DNA from: CAZEJK01 sp964512045
GTDB lineage: Bacteria > Acidobacteriota > Thermoanaerobaculia > Thermoanaerobaculales > Sulfomarinibacteraceae
NCBI GenBank assembly: GCA_964512045.1
Contig: CAZEJK010000013.1
Location: forward strand, 1-47,225
Direction of reading: 5' to 3'
DNA: 47,225 nt
Shown: positions 15,673 through 23,714 of the stretch, piece after piece
How the letters are laid out: each line of letters begins with the position of its first letter
Numbering within the stretch: position 1 is the first letter of the stretch
Translations under genes and position numbers: made by a program
Notes under the pieces: generated by a model
Told to the model about the DNA's origin: nothing
What the model saw: only the letters and a program-made list of their open reading frames with translations
Database searches by the model: none

Positions 15673-17553
15673 ATGGTAAAGCTTGCCATCGAGACGAGTG
15701 GTGGTTCTGAACTCACGTACCACCTTCGCAAACCGGCTATCTCCATCGGTGCTTCAAGTCAGAACGATGTTGTCGTGCGTGCACCAGGCGTGGCACCTCG
15801 CCATCTCGTAATTCAGTTGAACGGTGATGTGTTCACATTCCTCGCTCAGAACCGACAGGTTGTCGTATTGAATGGCGAGCGCCGATCACGAGGCGTGCTG
15901 AAGGTCGGCGATCGAGTACGCCTTGGGACTGCGACCCTGGTCTTCAAGGGCGTTGACGAAGGTGAGATTGAAGAGCTCGCCAAGCAGCAAGCTGCCGAGC
16001 TCGCAGCAGCCGCCAATGGTATGCAGAGTAGCAATGAGGGCTCCACAACCGTCACCGAGTCCCGCCGTTCGGTCGCATCGGCGACTCGGATGCGGTCGGA
16101 GGTTGTCCTTTTCCATGAACCGAAGCGTATCGCCGAGGCGCGGTACAAGATGGTGGAGCTGTTTCGAGCCTCGCTACGGCGCGATCCTGTTCCGGCGTTG
16201 AGGGCCTTCTTCGAGCAGTTTTTTCCTGATCGCCAGATGATGTTGGCGTGGCTGGATGAGGAGTGCCAGTTCCAGCCCATCGTCTCGCAATGGACCGGCG
16301 AGGTGCCGAGGGTTCCAGCGCGAACCTTCGATGAGCTCGGAATGCAGGGTCGATTCGCGCTTCTTCGGATGGCTGGCCGCCAGCTGCTCATCTATCCTGT
16401 CGAGCCCGGCGGCGTGCGCCCGCCGACGTTCCTCGTTCTCGAGGTGGCAGATGAGGTGGATGACGAGGAGGAGACGATCCTTGCGGAGCTGTCGCGAATG
16501 CTCGCCGTCCACTGGGATCGGATGGAGGACTCCAGCTCGCTGAGCGGGCCATGGGAGTCCGCCGCGCGAGATAAGGTTGAGGAGGCTTTTCCCGGGACCT
16601 CCCACGCGATCGGTCTGCTTCGCGAGCACGTGATCGAGGTTGCGCGAAGCTCGGCTCCGGCACTGCTCTGCGGTTCTCAGGGAAGTGGTCGGGCTGCGGT
16701 GGCAAGTCTGCTGGCGTCGATCCATCCGAATGGCTCTCTCCACGTCACGATGTTCCAGGGACGAGAGACGGAGGCGGACGTGCTCCGTCGAGAGCTTTTC
16801 GGGTCTGCGGTGGGAGTGGTTGACGACGCTTTAGGTGATGGTGCTATTCACCGGGCCCGAAACGGGATGCTGCTGATCGAAGATGTCGAGAGGCTGCCGC
16901 TCGTGGTCCAGCGAGAGCTCGCTGCGGCGATCCGTCACGATGTCGAGGCTGCGTACGGTCCGAAGGTGCGCTGGGTGGCGACGACCTGTGAGGATGCGAT
17001 GTCGCTGCTGCATGAAGGGACACTGGACGCAACCTTGTTTGGGCTGTTTCAGACGCATCTGATGCGAGTGCCGAGCTTCGCCGATCGACGCGAAGACCTG
17101 CCGCTACTGGTGGTTCGCCTGCTGGATCAGCTCAGCCGAGAGCAGGGTAAACAGGTGAGGGGCATCGAGCTCGAGAGCCTGAACTCCCTGCTCAATCATC
17201 CTCTGTCGGGTGGGATACCGGAGCTGGTTGCTGAGCTCCGCAAGATGGTCACCGCCACCCCGGATGGAGAGATGGTCCGTGGGCGTGTGAGCAGTGGTCC
17301 AGCTGCGGAGCAGGGTGAGGGTGCGACAGGGGCGGGCGAGCCGCCCACGCTGGCCTCGGACCTTGCCGAGAACGATGATCTCAAAGAGGTGATCCCGTCG
17401 GTGGAGCGGGCGATCATCGATCGTGTGCTGCGTCGCGTCAAGGGCAATCAGAGCAAGGCAGCGAGAATCCTGAACATCTCCCGAGGGGCGCTGATCGCGA
17501 AGTCGAAGGAGTACGACATTCCGGACTACCGATACTTGCGACGGAACCGATAG
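15673..17553 (+). CDS. FHA, GAF-like, degenerate NtrC-type AAA+ and Fis-HTH protein
   Basis: A 626-residue protein with the plan of a bacterial enhancer-binding activator but with its working residues changed. Residues about 4-92 form an FHA fold, yet the usual GR is GA (26-27) and the usual S-x-x-H region reads VAPRH (40-44). Residues about 150-310 are GAF-like. In the AAA+ part (about 315-525) Walker A reads GSQGSGRA (334-341) with Arg for Lys. The GAFTGA sigma-54 loop after ELFG (374-377) is replaced by VGVVDDAL, the Walker B acidic pair is changed (LLIEDVE), and the arginine finger is not visible. The C-terminal Fis-type helix-turn-helix is intact (NQSKAARILNISRGALIAKS). ATG 15673 has AGGGAG 8 bases upstream. 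I infer a DNA-binding regulator that no longer hydrolyses ATP or drives sigma-54. Confidence 0.8.
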   Translation: MVKLAIETSGGSELTYHLRKPAISIGASSQNDVVVRAPGVAPRHLVIQLNGDVFTFLAQNRQVVVLNGERRSRGVLKVGDRVRLGTATLVFKGVDEGEIEELAKQQAAELAAAANGMQSSNEGSTTVTESRRSVASATRMRSEVVLFHEPKRIAEARYKMVELFRASLRRDPVPALRAFFEQFFPDRQMMLAWLDEECQFQPIVSQWTGEVPRVPARTFDELGMQGRFALLRMAGRQLLIYPVEPGGVRPPTFLVLEVADEVDDEEETILAELSRMLAVHWDRMEDSSSLSGPWESAARDKVEEAFPGTSHAIGLLREHVIEVARSSAPALLCGSQGSGRAAVASLLASIHPNGSLHVTMFQGRETEADVLRRELFGSAVGVVDDALGDGAIHRARNGMLLIEDVERLPLVVQRELAAAIRHDVEAAYGPKVRWVATTCEDAMSLLHEGTLDATLFGLFQTHLMRVPSFADRREDLPLLVVRLLDQLSREQGKQVRGIELESLNSLLNHPLSGGIPELVAELRKMVTATPDGEMVRGRVSSGPAAEQGEGATGAGEPPTLASDLAENDDLKEVIPSVERAIIDRVLRRVKGNQSKAARILNISRGALIAKSKEYDIPDYRYLRRNR

Positions 17554-17687
17554 CGCAGGCGAGCCGTCGCCACGATCCCGGCAGTGGCCGCCGTGGCCGT
17601 GGGTATCAGCTCCTCGTCCCACCCTGTCTCACTCGCAGGAGTAACGACGCCGCAGGCAGGCTGCGGTTCTGGTCCCGGTCCCAACAG

Positions 17688-17706
17688 CCGGATCCCGGCC
17701 ATCCGG
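17688..17706. terminator. Possible hairpin between convergent genes
   Basis: CCGGAT (17688-17693) pairs with ATCCGG (17701-17706) around a 7-base loop, within the 200-base gap where the FHA regulator and the exosortase unit converge. A second small stem, CGCAG/CTGCG, lies at 17651-17665. Both are short, and no T run follows. Confidence 0.3.
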
Positions 17707-17753
17707 TCCCCGGCGGATGCTTCGAGTTTTCGAAGATGCGCCTCTGTGAGTCA

Positions 17754-18392
17754 CTACCGTCTTCGAGAACCGGAACCACCTCGGCTGCGCCGCATGGGTT
17801 CTGTGGGTTTCCCTGCAGTGGGCCAAGCTGCTCCCAGCAGGTTGGAGAATGTGGGCCAGTCGAATGTCATCCACAGCAAGAATGGGAACCCAAATCGTCC
17901 GGGGAGATCGCTGAAGTACCGCAGGAAGCCCCAGAAGTTCCGTTGCCAGTCGGCGTAGTGTGCCGCGCTCCACTCGCCGAGGTAGAGGGCGTAGATGGTC
18001 TTGACATGAAACACCAGGTTGAGCGACTGGGTCATGTAGAGAACACACCATGCCATGACCAGCCGTTCAAGGCGTCTCCTGCTGAACGCTCCGGGAAGCG
18101 CGAAGTAGAGCGTCAACAGAACGATCGTGTTGAAGTGAATCTCAGTCAGCGGTACGGTCGGAATGTCTGAACCGCGCCGGAAATCGGAGCGGATGATCTG
18201 GGCGCGATGGTCCTCCACCTCGATGCGCGTGACCTTGGGGTACTCGAACGCGCGGACGAGGAGCTGGGCCAAACCGCACACCGCAGGGTCGAGGACCGGC
18301 CGAAGAGCCAACCACGCGACCATGACCACGACGAGGGTGATAGGGAGGCGGCGCAGGTAGCTGGCGAAGAGATCAGTCGGCGGACTCTTCAT
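17754..18392 (-). CDS. Exosortase H-associated membrane protein
   Basis: A 212-residue inner-membrane protein (218 if the in-frame ATG at 18410 is used). There is an N-terminal helix (about residues 16-36), a soluble periplasmic segment, and two or three further helices (for example IHFNTIVLLTLYFALPGAF, VMAWCVLYMTQSLNLVF, FGFPFLLWMTFDW). It ends in a very basic tail (RRSRGGSGSRRR). The gene overlaps the end of xrtH by about 20 bases. I recognise this as the small membrane protein usually encoded beside exosortase H, and assume it assists processing or export of the sorted proteins; its biochemical role is unknown. ATG 18392 was preferred because it is internal to the xrtH tail, as expected for coupled translation, but neither start has a good ribosome site. 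Confidence 0.72.
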   Translation of the reverse strand: MKSPPTDLFASYLRRLPITLVVVMVAWLALRPVLDPAVCGLAQLLVRAFEYPKVTRIEVEDHRAQIIRSDFRRGSDIPTVPLTEIHFNTIVLLTLYFALPGAFSRRRLERLVMAWCVLYMTQSLNLVFHVKTIYALYLGEWSAAHYADWQRNFWGFLRYFSDLPGRFGFPFLLWMTFDWPTFSNLLGAAWPTAGKPTEPMRRSRGGSGSRRR

Positions 18393-18900
18393 GGTGGATC
18401 TGCCTAGCATACCGGCGCGCCCAGAAGATCCACAGAGTGACTCCTGCGAGGATCACGATGGACTGCCATACGAAGATGTGCGACTGATTGAAGAGCTGCG
18501 GGACGAAGACTCCTATGTAAAACAGCGACACGATGCGCACGAGGTTGATGAGCTGGATGGCAAACAGGCCTCCAACGACACCAATGACCTTCGCGCGAAG
18601 CGACGTGGGAAACGCAAGGACCCCGGAGACGAAGATCAAGCTCGTGATCAGACCGTTACATCCGTTGTAGATGGCCACTTGAAACCGCGGTGACACGAGG
18701 TTGCACCCATCCACCCGAATATCCTCCCCGAGCAGATCCAACGCCACACCTGACATTCTTGCCACGAACGCCGTGTAGGGAAGAACGGCGTGATCGTTGA
18801 CTGGCTGCAAAGCGATGGTCACGAAGCCGACCACCAAGATCGTGAAGAACACGATAAGAAACCGGTACTCCGGTCGTTGCCAAACCTCTCTAAGATCCAT
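18373..18900 (-). CDS. xrtH: Exosortase H (archaeosortase/exosortase family)
   Basis: A 175-residue polytopic inner-membrane cysteine transpeptidase-like enzyme that recognises a C-terminal sorting signal (IPTLxxWG-type for XrtH). It is thought to cleave the signal and hand the protein to surface attachment or export. The predicted catalytic residues are all present: Cys81 in YNGCNGLITS, Arg122 in NLVRIVSLFY, and His141 in QSHIFVW. Several membrane helices cover the rest. The length matches the short XrtH type, without a fused periplasmic domain. ATG 18900 has AGGAGG about 5 bases upstream. It lies 60 bases after the kinase stop and overlaps its partner gene. No protein in this window ends in a convincing sorting signal, so the substrates are elsewhere. 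Confidence 0.85.
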   Translation of the reverse strand: MDLREVWQRPEYRFLIVFFTILVVGFVTIALQPVNDHAVLPYTAFVARMSGVALDLLGEDIRVDGCNLVSPRFQVAIYNGCNGLITSLIFVSGVLAFPTSLRAKVIGVVGGLFAIQLINLVRIVSLFYIGVFVPQLFNQSHIFVWQSIVILAGVTLWIFWARRYARQIHHEESAD

Positions 18901-18960
18901 CCAACCTCCTAGCGCAGTCCCAGATCGGGCTAGCGTATACTACCGCGTCCATTTCACGAT

Positions 18961-21465
18961 CTAGTCAGTAGTGCCAGTGAGCTCCCGGACGATCTCTGAG
19001 CCGTCCTGGTACCGCCGCTCCTGGTTCTTCTCGAGGGACCGGAGGATGACCTGTGCGACAACCGCGGGCAGGGACGGGACCAGCTCTCTGGGATCCTGCG
19101 GCTTCCGATGGAGGTGAGCATCGATGACGTTGCCGCGAGCAAACGGTGGCCGACCGGTGGCAAGGTGGTAGAACGTCGCACCGAGGGAGTAGATGTCACT
19201 GGTTGTCGACGGGGCCTCGCCACGGATCTGCTCGGGGGCCATGTAAAAAGGAGTGCCGCACACTGCAGCGCCGTCGCGGCGCACCCATTCCAGGCGCTCT
19301 GCAATTCCGAAATCGAGAATCTTCACCTGATCGTCTTCTGTGAGGAGAATGTTGGCTGGCTTGAGGTCACGGTGGATGACCTCGTGTCGGTGGGCATAGG
19401 CGACCGCGTCGGCCAGGGATCGCATGATCGGTACGAGCTGGGAGCGGATGCGCGAGGGGTTCTCCTTGAGAACCTTGTCCAGCCCCTGGCCGCGTGCGAA
19501 CTCCATGACGATGAAGAAGCCGTCAAAACCTTCGGAGAAGTCGTGGATCGTGATGATCCCGGGGTGGTTCAGAAGCGCAGCGGCCTTTGCCTCACGCTCG
19601 AGACGACCCGCCTCTCGGGTCGATGAGGTGCGGAGCACCTTGATTGCGACATCGCGCTCCAGTCGGGTATCGCGAGCGTGGAAGACAACGCCCATACCGC
19701 CACGACCGAGCTCCGTCACGATCTCGTAGCGTTGCTCTGCAGAGACGCCTTCCGCCGGCGAACCAGGTGTCTGTCCGAGCGCGAGAGGGGTGCTCGGCTC
19801 ACTCTCTGGAGTGGCAACCGTCTGGGCCGGTAGCTCGCACACAATCTTCTGCTTGAGATCGTGCGCGGGCTGGAAGGAGTAGTCGAACGCGAGAATGCGG
19901 TCGAGCTGCTCGAGGGCCTGAAGATGGGCGTTGGACTGATGCAGGAGAGAGGCAAGAGCCAGAGCGGGCTGCAACCGGAGGTTCGTCAGGGCAATGCCGA
20001 CCACGGCACGCTGTAGGATGGAGATCGCGAGGCTCAGATTCCCCTTTTGCTGCAGCAGGTGGGCGATGTCGAGCACGACGTCGGGTACGTCGGGAATCGG
20101 TCCAGGGTTTGATGTCAGAAGCTCGATCGCAGCTGGCAGCATGTCGTGACGATGGAGCTCGATCAGCGCCTGCTGGAGTCGGCCTCCACGTGCGAGACTT
20201 CGAGCGTGAGCGGCAACATTGCCGGAGGTGGAGAATAGCTCCGCAGCGCGCGTGTGCTCCCCGGCTTGCTCCGCACAGCGAGCCGCTTCCTCCAGCTCTC
20301 CGCTGAGCTCGTAGACATCACTGGCTTCACCCCACCTCTGCAGCTTCTCGAGGAGGGGGGCAGCGATGTCCCAGAGCTGCTCTTGAGTGGCGATCTCGAC
20401 CGCGTCTTCGTGCTGACCAGCTTCCAGGAGGAGCTCCACGGCGGCACGGGGTTGCTGGACTGACCGCAGGATCTCGGATGCCTCGTGCACCATGCCGAGG
20501 TCCTGCAGACGGTGCACCAGCCTCTCCGTGTAGGTTGCCAGCTCTTGCTGCAGCTCTGGGTGCGGACGACCAGCTGACGAAAGCCTTTCACGAAGCTGAC
20601 GGTGCCGCTGGATCGAGAGTCGAGCGGCCTCGGTTACCTGGCCCGCACGCTCCAGATCGGCAGCAGCCCGATCCAGCCGGTCCGCTCGCAGGCTACACTT
20701 GGCGGCGCGTTCCCAAACTCCGAGCCTGCGCCAGGCGTCAGCAGCGTCTGGCCAGGCGCCATCGAGCTCGCACAGCTGCCCCAGGAGCTCGAGGCTCTCG
20801 GTTCGTTCGGCGGACCGGCGAGCGGCCGCGAACGCTGGTGAGCCAGGGGCCAACAGACCCTTGCGGAGTGCCATCGTGGCGAGCTTGACCACGCGTGTCG
20901 GCTGACCTGCTTGCGCCCACGCCTCGATTGCCTCGTTCAGGTGTCCTTCTGACTGGCACCAGTCCGCGAGGCGTCCGAAGCACGAGCTCGCCTGCTCGTG
21001 GAGGCCAAGCGAGCGGTAGGTCGTGGCGGCCTCTGCAAGGCGTCGTCCGCCGGCGCGGGCAAGGTATGATGCCGCCTCCTCACGGTGATCGAGTGCAAAC
21101 GCTGCTTGGGCTGCCTCGTGCCATGCTCTGGCTTTGCGATAGTGTGCGAGCGCCTTTCGGTGCTGGCCGGCGCGGAGGTAACACTCACCAGCTCCCTGGT
21201 GGTCGCCGCGACGCGCCAAGCGTCGGGCAGTGGCGACCGTCCTGGAGCCCGAGCGGAGAAGGAGCACGAGAGCACTCAAGATGCCGACCAGCGCAGCCGT
21301 AGTCAACACCGCGCGGATAGCAGTGGCGTGCTCGACGACCACTGCAGCCCCGGGCAGGCCGGAAGCTGCGAGAAGCTCGGCCCACGGGAGGTTGCTGAGA
21401 ACAGCAAGAAGACTGCCGGATACCAGCAGCCAGATGGCGCGGCGTTGTGCTGCAGGACGTGTCAT
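18961..21465 (-). CDS. Membrane-anchored TPR protein with C-terminal Ser/Thr kinase
   Basis: An 834-residue protein with two N-terminal membrane helices (about 10-30 and 46-67), a long TPR-like helical-repeat array (about 75-545) and a Hanks-type protein kinase at 580-834. The kinase looks active: glycine loop GRGGMG, Lys609 in VAIKVL, Asp700 in HRDLKPAN, Asp718 in DFG, and the APE motif in FYMAPEQ. This order is the reverse of common bacterial kinases, which carry the kinase first and the membrane helix and TPRs after it. Helices at the very start followed by a cytoplasmic kinase would place the TPRs in the cytoplasm too. It precedes xrtH by 60 bases on the same strand. Targets are unknown. 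Confidence 0.88.
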   Translation of the reverse strand: MTRPAAQRRAIWLLVSGSLLAVLSNLPWAELLAASGLPGAAVVVEHATAIRAVLTTAALVGILSALVLLLRSGSRTVATARRLARRGDHQGAGECYLRAGQHRKALAHYRKARAWHEAAQAAFALDHREEAASYLARAGGRRLAEAATTYRSLGLHEQASSCFGRLADWCQSEGHLNEAIEAWAQAGQPTRVVKLATMALRKGLLAPGSPAFAAARRSAERTESLELLGQLCELDGAWPDAADAWRRLGVWERAAKCSLRADRLDRAAADLERAGQVTEAARLSIQRHRQLRERLSSAGRPHPELQQELATYTERLVHRLQDLGMVHEASEILRSVQQPRAAVELLLEAGQHEDAVEIATQEQLWDIAAPLLEKLQRWGEASDVYELSGELEEAARCAEQAGEHTRAAELFSTSGNVAAHARSLARGGRLQQALIELHRHDMLPAAIELLTSNPGPIPDVPDVVLDIAHLLQQKGNLSLAISILQRAVVGIALTNLRLQPALALASLLHQSNAHLQALEQLDRILAFDYSFQPAHDLKQKIVCELPAQTVATPESEPSTPLALGQTPGSPAEGVSAEQRYEIVTELGRGGMGVVFHARDTRLERDVAIKVLRTSSTREAGRLEREAKAAALLNHPGIITIHDFSEGFDGFFIVMEFARGQGLDKVLKENPSRIRSQLVPIMRSLADAVAYAHRHEVIHRDLKPANILLTEDDQVKILDFGIAERLEWVRRDGAAVCGTPFYMAPEQIRGEAPSTTSDIYSLGATFYHLATGRPPFARGNVIDAHLHRKPQDPRELVPSLPAVVAQVILRSLEKNQERRYQDGSEIVRELTGTTD

Positions 21466-21538
21466 GTATCGTTCAGCCGTCTGATACTCCGCTCAGGAGC
21501 CCCCAAGGCGACGGTCGCCGGATCAGATTCACTGCGAC

Positions 21539-21567
21539 AGGCTACCAGAGGTCGGGGATGACGCCAA
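21539..21567 (-). promoter_or_regulatory. Putative promoter of the TPR-kinase gene
   Basis: On the minus strand TTGGCG (21567-21562) and TAGCCT (21544-21539) are 17 bases apart, giving a leader of about 65 bases before the ATG at 21465. Confidence 0.35.
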
Positions 21568-21620
21568 TCGGGTGCTCGATGTGGCAGCTTCGAGCGGCAG
21601 ACTCTGGGAGTGGGAATGAA

Positions 21621-21646
21621 CGGGCCCACCGGTGAAGGTGGGCCCG
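21621..21646 (-). terminator. Terminator hairpin of the LVIVD-repeat gene
   Basis: CGGGCCCACC (21621-21630) and GGTGGGCCCG (21637-21646) make a perfect 10-base-pair stem with a 6-base loop, 38 bases after the leftward LVIVD gene ends. Only a weak T-containing stretch follows on the minus strand (TTCATTCC). Confidence 0.65.
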
Positions 21647-21683
21647 AACAGAGTCAGTGACACTTTGCGACTCTAGGCGTAGG

Positions 21684-23354
21684 TCAACCGCCGAATCCCG
21701 AGCCAGCGATCAGCTTCTCGACCGGGATGTAGATGGGGTCTCCCGAACCGTTGTCAACCACCGACGCGTACGCGAGCACCTCACCGTCCGCGCTCAGGAC
21801 CCTGACGATGGCGTACCCGGAGTCCACCAGGCTGTCGCCGAAGATCTGGTTGTACTGGACCATCTCGAACGGCAACAACGTGGGTTGAACGGAACCGGCG
21901 AGGGCGCCGTCACCGTAAAACAGGCGGATCTCGACCTCGATCTCGTTCGGAGTGATGTTCAGCAGGCCGATGTTGGTACGAAACTCGGCGTTCTCCTGCA
22001 GCTGTGCAAGCGCCCCCGGCGTGCCTGCGGTCAGGGCCGAAGCACGTTCAAGCGCCGGAATGAACTGTCCGAACGTTCCGACGTCGCTCCCCGAGTTGAA
22101 CGTTCTGCTGGTGACCTTCACATCGGGATGGGAGGTGACGAACCTGAGTGCGCCGTTGGCCCGCGCCAGGTCGAACAGCTCGTCAAACACATCGCGCGCA
22201 ATCAGCTGTGTACCGGGTTCCAGAATCGCTGAGACGTTGAGGGGGTTGGAGTTGGCCTGATCCTTGGGGAGGTAGGCGACATTGAATGTTGCAACGGCGT
22301 TCGTCATATTGGCGACAGCGACATCGGTCACCCAGAACGTGTCGTTCGATCCGGGCGCCCGTGCACCTGCTGGGATATAGCGCGTGGTGGGTGTGACACC
22401 AGCGTTGGAGCAGTCCTCCACGTCGACCAGGGCCAGACCATCGTCACCACGGGTGACGTACAGAAGGTTGCCGGAGATCGAGAGTGCGGCTGCACCGTCA
22501 AGAGACGTCGTGGCGAGCGACAGGAGTGCGCGACCGAGGGAGGCGTCGATCACCTTGATCCCAACATCCGGCATCGCCACGTAGAGCCGGCCGCGGGAGA
22601 AGATGAGGTCGTGCGGGACACCTGGTGTATCGATTGACCCGAGGGTGACGAGGGTGTCTCCGACCACCTCCGTGCTCACCACTCCCGTGTCTGCGACTGC
22701 TGCAAAGAGAAGATCATTGTTCTTTGCGAGCGAGCTCACGCTTCCCTCGAAGTTGAAGGTGGCGAGGAGAGCTGGCGAGGTCCGGTCGGAGATGTCAACA
22801 ATCGCGATACCCTCATCGCCGATGGCGCAGAACGCACGCTGGAAGGCGGTTGCGATGTCCAGCACGGGACCGCCGACATCGACTGATCCCTGCACCGTAG
22901 GTGCGTTGTCAACGAGCTCGACGGTGTGCAGCGTTCCGTTGCTGCTCCCAACGAGGTAGGAGGTGTCCGCGCCAGCGACGGACAGCGCCTCTCCGGAGAG
23001 GCCCGTGCTGCCGACGAAGCTCACAGCGCCGTTCTCGGTCGCGGTGAAGACGCTCACACCGGCGGTTCCATCGGCGACGACGAGGAGCTGTGCGAAGAAC
23101 TCGAGTTCAATATCGTTCGCCTCACCCATCGTGGGCGTCGTTCCGATCAGTACAGGTGCGAGCGAGTCGCTGATGTCGACTGCAACGATGCCCTCATCGC
23201 CAGCGGCGGCGAATACGGTGTTGCCGAGCAGCGCGGTGGACCCTAGCTCGCCAGGAGTCGTCAGCTCGGAGACGACCTCGGGCGTGCAGACCTGTGCGAT
23301 ACCAGTGGTGGCAATCAAGAGGGTCAGAGCGGCGGAGAAAACGGTACGGTACAT
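21684..23354 (-). CDS. Secreted LVIVD-repeat beta-propeller protein
   Basis: A 556-residue exported protein. A signal peptide (residues 1-20, ending TTGIAQ) is followed by LVIVD-type repeats, for example GIVAVDISDSLAPVLIGT, GIAIVDISDRTSPALLAT and GLALVDVEDC, which should fold as a beta-propeller to about residue 330. The last 220 residues form a separate domain starting near RYIPAGARAPGSNDTFWVTD and ending YASVVDNGSGDPIYIPVEK. I associate that domain with secreted proteins of Acidobacteriota, without a known function. ATG 23354 was chosen because AAGGGAG lies 6 bases upstream and the signal peptide starts there; frames extending further have neither. There is no sorting tail for the neighbouring exosortase. 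A role in adhesion or surface display is a guess. Confidence 0.85.
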   Translation of the reverse strand: MYRTVFSAALTLLIATTGIAQVCTPEVVSELTTPGELGSTALLGNTVFAAAGDEGIVAVDISDSLAPVLIGTTPTMGEANDIELEFFAQLLVVADGTAGVSVFTATENGAVSFVGSTGLSGEALSVAGADTSYLVGSSNGTLHTVELVDNAPTVQGSVDVGGPVLDIATAFQRAFCAIGDEGIAIVDISDRTSPALLATFNFEGSVSSLAKNNDLLFAAVADTGVVSTEVVGDTLVTLGSIDTPGVPHDLIFSRGRLYVAMPDVGIKVIDASLGRALLSLATTSLDGAAALSISGNLLYVTRGDDGLALVDVEDCSNAGVTPTTRYIPAGARAPGSNDTFWVTDVAVANMTNAVATFNVAYLPKDQANSNPLNVSAILEPGTQLIARDVFDELFDLARANGALRFVTSHPDVKVTSRTFNSGSDVGTFGQFIPALERASALTAGTPGALAQLQENAEFRTNIGLLNITPNEIEVEIRLFYGDGALAGSVQPTLLPFEMVQYNQIFGDSLVDSGYAIVRVLSADGEVLAYASVVDNGSGDPIYIPVEKLIAGSGFGG

Positions 23355-23714
23355 CGATACTCCCTTCAGATCAAAGAGCCTCAGCACCTGGTTCTGGTGG
23401 CGAGACCGTAGTTTCCGATGCACGTCGACGGTGCTGCGTGCCTTCGATCCCGCGCTGGACGCATCACCGCAGGAATGTGCTTCCCAGGCTTGGCTGAACT
23501 CACCTGTGCGGGCACCTTGACGAACCCGAAAGATGCTAACACGAACAGCGTGCAATGAGGAGGGGAGAGTGTGCTCCAGGTCACGCTGGGCGCGTCGTAG
23601 ATGTTCGCTCGCTGCGCAAGCTCGGCGATGTCACGATGCGACTCGACACGGATACGCCCGGGCACTGTGGCCCGGGCGTACCGCTGACGTCGTTCACAGG
23701 TGAGAAGGGAGTGG
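23355..23714. other. Intergenic region upstream of the LVIVD gene
   Basis: About 360 bases with no supported gene. It contains the esterase terminator hairpin at 23653-23680. On the minus strand there are -10-like boxes (TAGCAT at 23538-23533 and TACGGT at 23410-23405), but neither has a matching -35 at 16-18 bases, so I do not call a promoter. A reverse open frame covering most of the gap shows no domain and no ribosome site. Confidence 0.4.
23653..23680 (-). terminator. Terminator hairpin of the FadL-esterase operon
   Basis: TACGCCCGGG (23653-23662) and CCCGGGCGTA (23671-23680) form a perfect 10-base-pair stem, extendable by one C-G pair, with a loop of 6-8 bases, 34 bases after the esterase stop. 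No T run follows. Confidence 0.65.

Noticed and set aside
17526..17704. Reverse 58-codon frame ending in DEELIPTATAATAGIVATARL and a basic tail, resembling a sorting signal near xrtH
   Set aside because: It has no signal peptide and no ribosome site. The hydrophobic part is weak and lacks WG, and the basic tail is the antisense of the arginine-rich end of the FHA protein gene. Probably coincidence.
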